Origin: JALNZF01 sp964447405
GTDB taxonomy: Bacteria; Nitrospirota; UBA9217
Reading direction: 5' to 3'
DNA: 64,000 bases
NCBI GenBank assembly: GCA_964447405.1
Contig: CAYUSP010000003.1
Location: forward strand, 186,001-250,000
In this document: in pieces, positions 1 to 10,644 of the stretch
Position numbering within the stretch: the first letter of the stretch is position 1
Layout of the letters: each line of letters opens with the position of its first letter
The notes under the pieces: generated by a model
Told to the model about the DNA's origin: nothing
Database searches by the model: none
Seen by the model: only the letters and a program-made list of their open reading frames with translations
Translations under genes and position numbers: made by a program

Positions 1-2463
<2,463 letters not shown>

Positions 2464-2494
2464 ATGATCCTCCCTGTAGGTACTCAAATTAAAA

Positions 2495-2645
2495 TCTACG
2501 CAAAATGGCAAAAATATTTTCGCGCAAAGACGCAAAGTCGCAAAGAAAGGCGCAAGAAGCGTCAGGCTTTTGGTTTAGGTTTTCTTTGCGCGCTTTGCGG
2601 CTTTGCGCGAGACGCCTTTTGGTTCCGCCTTGTCCGGGTTAGACA
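2495..2645 (+). repeat. dispersed repeat family A, copy 1
   Basis: This intergenic element lies between the glyS stop and the ppdK start. It begins near CGCAAAATGGCAAAAATATT, continues with CGCAAAGACGCAAAGTCGCAAAG and ends with an imperfect inverted complement CTTTGCGCGCTTTGCGGCTTTGCGCGAG, so the transcript could fold into a long hairpin. A nearly identical copy over about 150 bp lies at 21672-21836, in the same orientation. Three more divergent copies lie in the opposite orientation at 4862, 10502 and 59811. No open frame is credible inside it. Confidence 0.9.
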
Positions 2646-2679
2646 TAAGAACCACGATATGAATGAACGCTTCCTCGTT

Positions 2680-4773
2680 TCACCGATTCGTTATTTGTTC
2701 TCCCTCATTACTCAGCACCAGCCGGGAAAAATCCGCGATCCCGGCAAAGAGCCGGGTAACGCCGGCAAGCAGGGCCAGCCGGTTGTTCTTCACCCCGGGG
2801 TCCTTGTCCATGACCATCACGGTGTCGAAGAACGCGTCAACCGGTTTTCTGAGCAACGCGATATCGGCGAGCGCACCGCGGAAATCAAGCGCTTTAGTCT
2901 TGTCCGCGACGCGGTCCCTGATCTCCATGTACGCGCCAAAGAGCGCCTTCTCCGCATCCAGCGTGAGAATGCTTTGCGTCACCGCGCCGTCAAAATCCTT
3001 AGGAAGGATGTTGCCCGCCCGTTTGAGCGCGGTGACCAGCGGTTGATAATCCTCCGAAATCCTGAGCCCGTCAAGCGCACGCACCTTTTCCCGGGCAATG
3101 AGAGCGTCATCGAATCCCACGCTGAGCGCGGCATCCACCACGTCGGATCGGATGCCTTCGGAGGCGAGCATCCCCGCCAGCCGCTGTTGGAAAAAACTAA
3201 GCGTGTCCGAGCCAATCCCAGTAAGCTTCGCATCCTTCAGGCCGTAACCGCTGCATGCCTTCGCGATCAGGTCCGCGAGCGACAGCCGAAGCCCGCGGTC
3301 CAGGAGCATGGTGAGAATGGCCATCGATTGCCTTCGCAGTCCATAAGGATCCTCGGATCCGCTCGGCAGGAGGCCAGCGGAAAAACATCCGGTTATGGTG
3401 TCGATACGGTCCGCGATCCCCACGCACAGGCCCTCGAGAGAAGCCGGTTGTTTATCTCCGGAGAACCGGGGAAGGTAGTGTTCCAGGATCGCGTCGGCCA
3501 CGCGGGGATTTTCGCCGGATTTGATGGCATAATGCCTGCCCATCACTCCTTGCAGTTTGGGGAACTCACCGACCACGCCGGTGAGCAGATCGGCCTTGCA
3601 CAGTTCGGCAGCCCGCTCCGCAACAGCGGCATCGGCGCGGAGCAGCCCGGCGAGATGCCCGGCAAGGGCGCGCACCCGCACCATCTTGTCGTGAATGGTG
3701 CCGAGCTTTTCCTGGAATGTGACTTTCTTCAGCCCCTCGACACGCGTGTTGAGCGGTAGCTTTACATCATGGTCAAAGAAATAGGCCGCGTCAGAAAGCC
3801 GGGCCGCCAGCACCCGCTCATTGCCCGCGCGCACGACCTCCATGTCTTCGGCGCGCGTGTTGCTGATCGTGATAAAACAGGGCAGAAGATTGCCGTCAGG
3901 GGCGACGACGCTGAAATACCGCTGATGCTCGCGCATTGCCGTGATCAGCACTTCCTTGGGCACGCGGAGGTAATCTTTATTAAAGGAACCCATGATTGCG
4001 ACGGGATACTCGACAAGGTTCGCCACCTCTTCCACGAGCCCGGGATCGTCGAGCACGGAACCGTTCTTCAAGGCCGCAAGCTCCTGGACCTGTTTCACGA
4101 TCCGCTGCTTTCTTACTTCAGGATCGAGTATGATAAAATTCGGCTCTGCCTGGGATACATAGGACTTGAAATCCTTAACCAGGTATGCGCCCGGGCTCAT
4201 GAACCGGTGGCCGCGCGAAAGGTACCCGCTCTTGATGCCGCCCAGTTCAAAGTCTGCAACAGACCCGCCCCAGAGGGCAAGGATCCAGTGGATGGGCCGC
4301 GCAAAACGGATGTCCTTGTCCATCCAGCGCATGGACTTGGGGAACGGGATGGAGAGGATAAAGCCCGGCAGCGCCTGCTTGAGCCACGCTTCCGTATCGC
4401 CGCCTTTTTCATCGATCCGGGCGACCATGTATTCGCCCTTGTCCGTGGACTTGACCATAAGCGACGAAACCGGAACGCCGTTCTTCTCGGCGAAAACAGT
4501 CGCGGCCTTGGTGGGATTGCCCTGCGCATCAAAAGCGATCTTTTTCGGTGGCCCGGTGACCTCTTTTAAGAGATCGGCCTGAAGCTCGTCCATATCGGGC
4601 ACAACAAGCACGAGGCGCCGGGGCGTGCCATAGACCTTCATCTCACCGCGCGTGGCAATACGGCCGGTCTGAAGGAGCGCTGTGAACAGACCCTTCATGT
4701 TCTCAAGAGCCGGATTGATGAACCGCGAGGGAATCTCCTCGGTGCCAATCTCTAATAAGAATTCTTTACCCAA
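2680..4773 (-). CDS. glyS: glycyl-tRNA synthetase beta subunit
   Basis: This is the beta chain of the alpha2beta2 bacterial glycyl-tRNA synthetase and provides tRNA binding. The N-terminus GKEFLLEIGTEEIPSRF is diagnostic, the protein contains the HD-like central region (AKSGENPRVADAILEHYLPRF) and the C-terminal DALR-like anticodon-binding region (LDFRGALADIALLRKPVDAFF). At 697 residues it has the usual family length. The frame is open to 4815, but that upstream part is repeat sequence. A TTG at 4773 has GGAG 5 nt before it and gives the family N-terminus, so it is chosen as start. It lies downstream of glyQ on the same strand, separated by 273 bp that consist almost wholly of repeats. Confidence 0.96.
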   Translation of the reverse strand: MGKEFLLEIGTEEIPSRFINPALENMKGLFTALLQTGRIATRGEMKVYGTPRRLVLVVPDMDELQADLLKEVTGPPKKIAFDAQGNPTKAATVFAEKNGVPVSSLMVKSTDKGEYMVARIDEKGGDTEAWLKQALPGFILSIPFPKSMRWMDKDIRFARPIHWILALWGGSVADFELGGIKSGYLSRGHRFMSPGAYLVKDFKSYVSQAEPNFIILDPEVRKQRIVKQVQELAALKNGSVLDDPGLVEEVANLVEYPVAIMGSFNKDYLRVPKEVLITAMREHQRYFSVVAPDGNLLPCFITISNTRAEDMEVVRAGNERVLAARLSDAAYFFDHDVKLPLNTRVEGLKKVTFQEKLGTIHDKMVRVRALAGHLAGLLRADAAVAERAAELCKADLLTGVVGEFPKLQGVMGRHYAIKSGENPRVADAILEHYLPRFSGDKQPASLEGLCVGIADRIDTITGCFSAGLLPSGSEDPYGLRRQSMAILTMLLDRGLRLSLADLIAKACSGYGLKDAKLTGIGSDTLSFFQQRLAGMLASEGIRSDVVDAALSVGFDDALIAREKVRALDGLRISEDYQPLVTALKRAGNILPKDFDGAVTQSILTLDAEKALFGAYMEIRDRVADKTKALDFRGALADIALLRKPVDAFFDTVMVMDKDPGVKNNRLALLAGVTRLFAGIADFSRLVLSNEGEQITNR

Positions 4774-4799
4774 AATAACTCCAACAATAAAATGATCGC

Positions 4800-5046
4800 A
4801 ACCACGGATGAACACAGATTAACACGGATAAGAAACCGAACCCGGTAAAACTAGGGAAAAAGCGTCTCGCGCAAAGCCGCAAAGCGCGCAAAGAAAACCT
4901 TTAAGTCCTGGATTAAGACAAACGTCTGCGACTTTCTTAGCGACTTTGCGCCTTTGCGCGAAAATATTCTTGCTGTTTTTCGTGGATTTTTTTAGTAACG
5001 AATCCCTGACTCCTAGACCCTTGCTACTTGCTACATGACCCTTGCC
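4800..5046. repeat. composite of three repeat families (D, A, C) between glyQ and glyS
   Basis: Three unrelated short repeats are stacked here. Family D is at about 4800-4833 (ACCACGGATGAACACAGATT followed by AACACGGAT). Family A, in inverted orientation relative to 2495, is at 4862-4974 (CGCGCAAAGCCGCAAAGCGCG to CTTTGCGCCTTTGCGCGAAA). Family C is at about 5010-5046 (CCCTTGCTACTTGCTACATG, CCCTTGCCC) and touches the glyQ stop codon. The stack separates two genes whose products form one enzyme. No separate gene is seen. Confidence 0.85.
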
Positions 5047-5916
5047 CTATCTCTTCACTAACGGAAAACCCTTTGCCTCCCGGTCAGCCAGATAGGCATG
5101 AGCGCACAAACGGGCGAGTTTTCGCACGCGGCCGATATACCCTGTCCGCTCGGTCACACTGATTGCTCCCGCGGCATCGAGCAGGTTGAACGTGTGCGAA
5201 CACTTCAAACAATGGTCATAGGCCGGAAACACCACTCCTGCCTTGATAAGTTTTTCGCATTCCTTCTCGTAGCTGTCAAATTGGCGGAAGAGCATCTCGC
5301 GGTCCGAGAGCTCGAAGTTGTATTTGGAAAATTGCACCTCGGTCTCGTGATGCACATCGCCGTATTTCACATTTTTGGTCCAAGCCAGGTCGTATACGTT
5401 GTTCACTCCCTGCAGATACATGGCGAGCCGTTCGAGGCCGTAGGTAAGTTCGGCGGAGACGGGCTTCAGATCGATGCCGCCGACCTGTTGAAAATAGGTG
5501 AACTGCGTCACTTCCATGCCGTTCAGCCACACTTCCCAGCCAAGCCCCCACGCGCCGAGCGTGGGCGATTCCCAGTCATCCTCCACAAAGCGGATATCAT
5601 GCTGCATCGGATTGATGCCGATCTTTTGAAGGCTCTCCAGGTAAAGCTCCTGCACGTTTTCCGGATGGGGTTTCAGGATCACCTGAAACTGGTAATAATG
5701 CTGGAGGCGGTTGGGGTTCTCGCCATAGCGACCATCAGTGGGCCGGCGCGAGGGCTGGACATAGGCCGCGCTCCAGGGCTCTGGTCCGAGCACGCGGAGG
5801 AACGTTGCAGGATGAAAAGTGCCTGCACCTACCTCGGTGTCATAAGGCTGAAGGATGACACAGCCTTTTGATGCCCAATATTGCTGAAGTGTCAGTATAA
5901 GTTCCTGAAATGTCAA
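5047..5916 (-). CDS. glyQ: glycyl-tRNA synthetase alpha subunit
   Basis: Catalytic class II chain of the alpha2beta2 glycyl-tRNA synthetase; it forms glycyl-adenylate and charges tRNA-Gly with the GlyS chain. The sequence TFQELILTLQQYWASKGCVI, then QPYDTEVGAGTFHPATFLR, and PSRRPTDGRYGENPNRLQHY are family hallmarks, and 289 residues is the normal length. The start is a TTG at 5916 preceded by AGGGG at 6-7 nt spacing; no ATG fits. A good sigma-70 promoter lies 50-78 nt upstream, so glyQ is probably the first gene of a glyQ-glyS-ppdK transcription unit. Confidence 0.97.
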   Translation of the reverse strand: MTFQELILTLQQYWASKGCVILQPYDTEVGAGTFHPATFLRVLGPEPWSAAYVQPSRRPTDGRYGENPNRLQHYYQFQVILKPHPENVQELYLESLQKIGINPMQHDIRFVEDDWESPTLGAWGLGWEVWLNGMEVTQFTYFQQVGGIDLKPVSAELTYGLERLAMYLQGVNNVYDLAWTKNVKYGDVHHETEVQFSKYNFELSDREMLFRQFDSYEKECEKLIKAGVVFPAYDHCLKCSHTFNLLDAAGAISVTERTGYIGRVRKLARLCAHAYLADREAKGFPLVKR

Positions 5917-5966
5917 TGATTACCCCTGTCGGAACAGGATTAGAAGGATGGGAAAAATAGAGTGCT

Positions 5967-5994
5967 ATTATACAAAAAAACCTCATGTTGTCAA
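5967..5994 (-). promoter_or_regulatory. sigma-70-type promoter for glyQ
   Basis: Read on the minus strand, TTGACA (5994-5989), a 16-bp spacer and TATAAT (5972-5967) form a consensus promoter. Transcription would start near 5960, about 45 nt before the glyQ start codon. Confidence 0.75.
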
Positions 5995-6234
5995 GAAAAT
6001 ATCGGAATTTCCCGAGGATTTTGACGATTCCGCTGTTTCCCGCCACAGAAACCTGAAAAAAGCATTTTGGCCGCAGCTCAAATCGGATAAACGCAGAAAA
6101 AGACATGCAAAAAAGAAATTCTCAAGCTGGTAAAAGACGCACCAAATTGGTGAAGGATTTATTCAAACAAATGACCGGTTAATCAGCGCAAATCCGCGTT
6201 CATCAGCGGCCAACTCGTCATTCAAGATCAACCA
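5995..6234. other. intergenic region with a short repeat; no gene supported
   Basis: The 318-bp gap between glyQ and the next gene holds the glyQ promoter and, near 6178-6212, a sequence AATCAGCGCAAATCCGCG followed by TTCATCAGCGG that resembles family D. A 61-codon plus-strand frame (5948-6133) has no ribosome binding site, runs through the promoter and resembles nothing known to me, so it is not called as a gene. Confidence 0.5.
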
Positions 6235-7638
6235 TCATTTGTCTTTAGTATCATTCTCCGGTTTATAAAAAGCCCCGTAAATTCTCTTCGCACAGTCCGG
6301 GCAGATACCGTGCGTAAATTCAGCATCTGAATGGTCGTGAACATAGCTCTCGATCTGCTGCCAGTATCCCTTGTCATCCCTGATCTTCTTGCAGGACGAG
6401 CAGATCGGCAGCATACCGCTTAATATCTTTACCTTCGTTCGCGTTTCCTGCAGTTCCAGGATCACCCGCTCCCGATCCAACTCCGCTGTTTTTCGCTTGG
6501 TAATATCCCGGTTGCTTCCCCGTGTGCCAAGGAATTGTCCCTGCTCGTCATGAACAGGCTGGCAGACATGGGATATCCACCGTATCAATCCATCAGCACG
6601 GGTAATCCTGAATTCCAGCTCCCGTTCGCCTGTGCCTGCTTTAGCCGCATGGCGGTGATTGTGGTAAGCCGCGATATCATCGGGATGAATCAATCGCCGA
6701 AGCAGCGAGGGTTCACGCTCAAATTTCTCAGCAGAATATCCTGTGACCCTTTCACAGGAAGGTGAGGTATAAAGGAGGCGATCATCAGGCGCAATCCAGA
6801 ATTCCCAGTCATGGGTAAAGTTCGCCACGGTGCGATATTTTTCCTCGCTCCTGCGAAGGTCTTCTTCCATTTGCCTGCTTTTTGTGACATCCTCGAGCAT
6901 CCAGATCGAACCCTCATCGTGATTTGCAGGATTAACGGCCTGCGCAACGAGGTGGCACCAGAAGAGTGAGCCATCCATTCGTTTCATCTGGATATTTTCT
7001 TTATAGGTCTCTCCCCGGGCGATCACGGGATATCCTTCGCGACCGATCCTGTCATAACTTTGCTTATCAGGGTAGAAGATCTCAACATCCTTGCTTATCA
7101 TCTCCTGAATCGAATAACCCATCATAGCCGCAAGGCTTTTGTTCGCCCAGATGATCTTCCGGTATATGGTGAACAATACGCCTACTCCGATATTATCCAG
7201 GATGACTTTCTGTTCGTCCCTCACCCACTTGAGCCTGGCCTCGGCTTTTCTGCGCTGCGCGTCAGCTTCGCCCTTGTACAACGCCACCTCGATGGTGCTC
7301 ATAAGAGTATCCATGGTCGAGGGTTTGGGGAGGTACCCGAAGGGCTCCGTGGTCTTGGCGCGTCCGATGGTATCCATGTCGGCATGAGCGGTCAGAAAAA
7401 CAAAGGGAATGGCATGCGTCTTGCGGATCTCTTCCGCGGCCTGTATGCCGCTCATGGATCCGGAAAGAGTAATGTCCATCAGGATCAGGTCCGGCAGCAA
7501 TTCCGTTGCCCTGCGCACCGCATCCTCTCCGCTCGCCGCGATGGCCGGGACTTCATACCCGAGTTCGATCAAGCTGGATTTAAGGTCCATAGCGGTCACT
7601 GTCTCATCCTCTACTATCAGGATTCGTTTCTTATCCAT
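6235..7638 (-). CDS. REC-PAS-PAS protein with C-terminal Cys-rich module (no kinase domain)
   Basis: A 467-residue cytoplasmic signalling protein. Residues 1-125 are a receiver domain (KKRILIVEDE, phosphoacceptor Asp in LILMDITLSG, Lys in FGYLPKPS). Two PAS domains follow (about 145-265 and 275-390, each ending in a TERK/TKRK-type linker). The tail at about 410-460 carries LPICSSCKKIRDDKGYW and a later HGICPDCAKRIY, giving two CxxC pairs that could bind metal or act in thiol chemistry. There is no HisKA, HATPase, GGDEF or HTH domain. The start has GGAGG 6 nt upstream. The same tail occurs on the Cache membrane protein at 52246-53454. It lies downstream of a hybrid kinase on the same strand and could receive its phosphoryl group; that is inference. 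Confidence 0.88.
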   Translation of the reverse strand: MDKKRILIVEDETVTAMDLKSSLIELGYEVPAIAASGEDAVRRATELLPDLILMDITLSGSMSGIQAAEEIRKTHAIPFVFLTAHADMDTIGRAKTTEPFGYLPKPSTMDTLMSTIEVALYKGEADAQRRKAEARLKWVRDEQKVILDNIGVGVLFTIYRKIIWANKSLAAMMGYSIQEMISKDVEIFYPDKQSYDRIGREGYPVIARGETYKENIQMKRMDGSLFWCHLVAQAVNPANHDEGSIWMLEDVTKSRQMEEDLRRSEEKYRTVANFTHDWEFWIAPDDRLLYTSPSCERVTGYSAEKFEREPSLLRRLIHPDDIAAYHNHRHAAKAGTGERELEFRITRADGLIRWISHVCQPVHDEQGQFLGTRGSNRDITKRKTAELDRERVILELQETRTKVKILSGMLPICSSCKKIRDDKGYWQQIESYVHDHSDAEFTHGICPDCAKRIYGAFYKPENDTKDK

Positions 7639-7644
7639 AGCGCC

Positions 7645-7770
7645 TCCAACAACAATTATGAATTACGAATGACTACACTACAATTACGAACTAGAAATTA
7701 CGAATTAATAATTGATACCAACCTTCAATTCGTCATTCGTAATTCATAATTCCTCATTGCCCCTTACCCA
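7645..7770. repeat. dispersed repeat family B, copy 1
   Basis: AT-rich intergenic sequence built of AATTACGAATTA-like units (ATTATGAATTACGAATGACT, AACTAGAAATTACGAATTAA) followed by their inverted form (AATTCGTCATTCGTAATTCA, TAATTCCTCATTGCC). The arrangement gives an imperfect inverted repeat spanning the gap between two signalling genes. Related copies occur at 10455, 13595, 15370 and 19379, all in this gene cluster. Confidence 0.85.
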
Positions 7771-7774
7771 ATTT

Positions 7775-10447
7775 CTAATTGCCGTTATCCAGCCTCTCTC
7801 TCACCAGCCTCAAAAGCTTCATCGGCGAAACCGGTTTGAACACCACCGGCAGTTTGTCATCGATCAGCACTTTCTGACGGATCATGTCAGGAGCATAGCC
7901 GCTCTGGAACAGAATTTTGATGTCCGGCTGAATGACACTGATCTCGTCATACGCCTCTTTCCCGGTTTTCTTCGGCATGATTATATCGAACAGCAGAAGC
8001 CTGATTCTGTCCTTATGTTCCCGGAATTTGTTCACTGCGTCCTGTCCGTCGTTTGCCAGAATAACGGTGTAGCCGAAATCTTCCAGCAACGTCCTGGTCA
8101 GGTTTCGTACTGATGCGTCATCCTCCGCGAGCAGAATGGCCTCCGTGCCTCCTGCAGGACGCTCTTCCTCAGGTTGTTTCTCTGTTTCCTCACCCTTGGA
8201 GATGAGCGGCAGATAGATCTTAAAGGTCGTGCCATGGCCCGGTTCGCTGTACACGTTGATGAAGCCTTCGTGCTGCTTGATGATGCCGTAAACCACTGCC
8301 AGTCCCAGGCCGGTGCCTTTTCCCACCTCCTTGGTCGTGAAAAAGGGTTCGAAGATATGCTCCCTTGTGGCCGCATCCATGCCCGTGCCCGTGTCCGAAA
8401 TGGTGGCCAATACATAGCTGCCGGGCTTTCCGAACCCATGAACAGAGACAAATGCTTCATTGAACCGCACCTGCTCCGTGGTCACGATGAAAGTTCCTCC
8501 GCCTGACATGGCGTCCCGCGCATTCGTAGCGAGGTTCATCAGCACCTGCTCAAGCTGGTGCGCGTCGCCCAGGACCGGCATAGCCTGATCGCTCAGGGCT
8601 GTTCTGCATTCCACATCCTCGCCGATGACACGCACAAGGAACTTCTCCACCTTTCTGACTATATCGTTCAGGTCCACGGGTTTTCGTTCGCTGATCTGCT
8701 TCCTGCTGAACAACAGGAGGTCCTTGGTAAGATGCGCGGCCCTTCCCCCTGCTTCGAGCATGTGCTCGATGTTTAGGCGCTGGGGGTCGTCCTTTGCCAT
8801 CTGCATGAGGGCAATGTTCCCGTAGCCGATAATGGCCGTTAGGATGTTATTGAAGTCATGGGCAATGCCGCCGGCAAGGGTGCCGATGGACTCCATCTTC
8901 TGGGCCTGCCGGAGCTGGTTTTCGAGATTGCGGTGATCCGTAATATCAAAGTTCACCCCCAGCATGCGGATAGGGGCGCCCTCTGAATTCCTGATAACAA
9001 TGCCGTTGGCCTTTATTTGCTTCACAGTTCCATTCGGCTGCAATACTTTAAAATCGGTATCCCACACCTTCTCGCCCCGCAAGGCAGCTTGGCATTCTTC
9101 AATGACTTTGTCGCGGTCATCCGGATGCAGGCCGTTCTGCCACGCTTCGATGCCCCCCGGGAAGGTGTCCCAGGTGAGGCCATATAACTCAAGCATCCGC
9201 TCGTCCCATACCATTTTGTTATGAACAATGTCCCAGTCCCAGATGCCGAGTTTGGCGGACTGGGTGGCTAGGGTAAGACGCTGCGTAACAGAATCGAGTT
9301 TTTCCTCCGCCTGTTTGCGTTTGGTAATCTCCAGGAACGCTGCCACAAAATGGTCCGGCCGGTATTGATAGCCGACGATTTCGTACCAGCGGTTGTTGAA
9401 TGGCAGGTATTGCTCAATGTGGATTGGTTCTCCGGTCCTGGCAACACGGCCAAACGTGCCGATCCAGTCAAAGGAGTCTTTCTCTATGCCGGGGAAAGCC
9501 TGTCTCACGGTTTTGCCACGTGGGTCAACTCCAGTCAGTTCCTGGTATTGACGGTTGGCGTCAATGAAGAAGTAATCAACGGGTTTGCCTGCGACATCGT
9601 AGATCATGCGGTGATAAGCCACGCCGATCGGGCCGTTTTCGAACAAGGCGCGAAACTTCCACTCCGCCTCCCGCAGCGCTAGTTCCGCCTGTTTCCGTTC
9701 GGTGATATCGCGATGGAATGCCACAATTAATTTTTTCTCGCCGAAATCAAAGAGGCCTGTCGACACTTCAAGGGTAATAACGTGTCCATCCTTATGGACA
9801 TGGTTCACCTCAAAGATGATATGTTCGCCTGCCAGTATCCTGCGCATTCGCTCGGGCGACTTCTCCTCGAAATCATGGTCAATCTCTTTCATGGGTATTT
9901 TTAGCAATTCGTCAATGCTGTACCCATGCATTCTGGCGTAAGCATCATTCGCGTTCACCACGCTGCCGTCTGGCGAAAGATAGAATATGCCTTCGCTAGT
10001 TTTCTCAAAAAGCGTCCGGAACTTATCCTCGCTCGCCTTCAATGCCTGCTCGGCTTTTCTGCGCCCTGCATCCGCCTCGCCTTTGTACAGCGCCACCTCG
10101 ATGGCGCTCAGGAGGGAATCCATGCTGCACGGCTTGGGCAGATAGCCGAAGGGCTCCGTTTTTTTGGCCTTTTCGACCATCCCCGCATCGGCATGGGCCG
10201 TAAGATAGATGATCGGGATGGCAAACAGGCGCCGTATCTCTTCCGCCGCCTCAATGCCGTCCATGGGGCCGTCAAGTGTGATGTCCATGAGGACCAGGTC
10301 CGGCCGTAGCTCGGATGAGGTTTTGATGGCATCCGGACCGCTCTTCACGATACCCGCGACCTCGTACCCGAGATCGAGCAGATTGGATTTCAAGGCCAGT
10401 GCGGATACGGCTTCATCTTCAACAATGAGAATTCGCTTCTTTTCCAT
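7775..10447 (-). CDS. hybrid histidine kinase: REC-PAS-PAS-PAS-HisKA-HATPase-REC
   Basis: An 890-residue soluble hybrid kinase. The N-terminal receiver (1-125, KKRILIVEDEAVSALAL, Asp in LVLMDITLDG) is followed by three PAS domains (about 140-260, 265-385, 395-515), a HisKA dimerisation helix with the phospho-His in GTLAGGIAHDFNNILTAI, an HATPase with N, G1 (SDTGTGMD) and G2 (GKGTGLGLAVVYGI) boxes, and a C-terminal receiver (ILLAEDDASVRNLTR, Asp in LLLFDIIMPKKTG). The longest frame starts at a TTG overlapping the ribosome binding site; ATG 10447 has GGAG 5-6 nt upstream and is used. No membrane segment is seen. The N-terminal receiver is closely similar to that of the REC-PAS-PAS-Cys protein encoded next, suggesting duplication. 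Confidence 0.93.
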   Translation of the reverse strand: MEKKRILIVEDEAVSALALKSNLLDLGYEVAGIVKSGPDAIKTSSELRPDLVLMDITLDGPMDGIEAAEEIRRLFAIPIIYLTAHADAGMVEKAKKTEPFGYLPKPCSMDSLLSAIEVALYKGEADAGRRKAEQALKASEDKFRTLFEKTSEGIFYLSPDGSVVNANDAYARMHGYSIDELLKIPMKEIDHDFEEKSPERMRRILAGEHIIFEVNHVHKDGHVITLEVSTGLFDFGEKKLIVAFHRDITERKQAELALREAEWKFRALFENGPIGVAYHRMIYDVAGKPVDYFFIDANRQYQELTGVDPRGKTVRQAFPGIEKDSFDWIGTFGRVARTGEPIHIEQYLPFNNRWYEIVGYQYRPDHFVAAFLEITKRKQAEEKLDSVTQRLTLATQSAKLGIWDWDIVHNKMVWDERMLELYGLTWDTFPGGIEAWQNGLHPDDRDKVIEECQAALRGEKVWDTDFKVLQPNGTVKQIKANGIVIRNSEGAPIRMLGVNFDITDHRNLENQLRQAQKMESIGTLAGGIAHDFNNILTAIIGYGNIALMQMAKDDPQRLNIEHMLEAGGRAAHLTKDLLLFSRKQISERKPVDLNDIVRKVEKFLVRVIGEDVECRTALSDQAMPVLGDAHQLEQVLMNLATNARDAMSGGGTFIVTTEQVRFNEAFVSVHGFGKPGSYVLATISDTGTGMDAATREHIFEPFFTTKEVGKGTGLGLAVVYGIIKQHEGFINVYSEPGHGTTFKIYLPLISKGEETEKQPEEERPAGGTEAILLAEDDASVRNLTRTLLEDFGYTVILANDGQDAVNKFREHKDRIRLLLFDIIMPKKTGKEAYDEISVIQPDIKILFQSGYAPDMIRQKVLIDDKLPVVFKPVSPMKLLRLVRERLDNGN

Positions 10448-10454
10448 GGTAAAC

Positions 10455-10490
10455 TCCAATTACGAATTAGAAATTAACAATGAACCAGGC
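10455..10490. repeat. dispersed repeat family B, short copy
   Basis: A short piece of the AATTACGAATTAGAAATTAA repeat lies just upstream of the hybrid kinase start and is followed at once by a family A element. Confidence 0.7.
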
Positions 10491-10501
10491 AACGTCAACT
10501 G

Positions 10502-10625
10502 CTGTCTCGCGCAAAGCCGCAAAGCGCGCAAAGAAAAGCTTTAAATCCCTTCTGTTAATATACTTAAAAGCTTTTGTCTTTCTTTACGACTTTCTTAGCG
10601 TCTTTGCGGCTCTGCGCGAAAACCG
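10502..10625 (-). repeat. dispersed repeat family A, copy 3
   Basis: Inverted relative to the copy at 2495. It starts CTCGCGCAAAGCCGCAAAGCG and ends TTTGCGGCTCTGCGCGAAA, with an AT-rich centre containing AAAGCTTT and AAAAGCTTTT. It occupies most of the gap between two kinase genes and could fold into a hairpin in the transcript. Confidence 0.88.
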
Positions 10626-10644
10626 CTCTTGACTCTGTTCCCCT

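Noticed and set aside
5948..6133. A 61-codon plus-strand frame upstream of glyQ.
   Set aside because: It overlaps the glyQ promoter, lacks a ribosome binding site and has no recognisable features.
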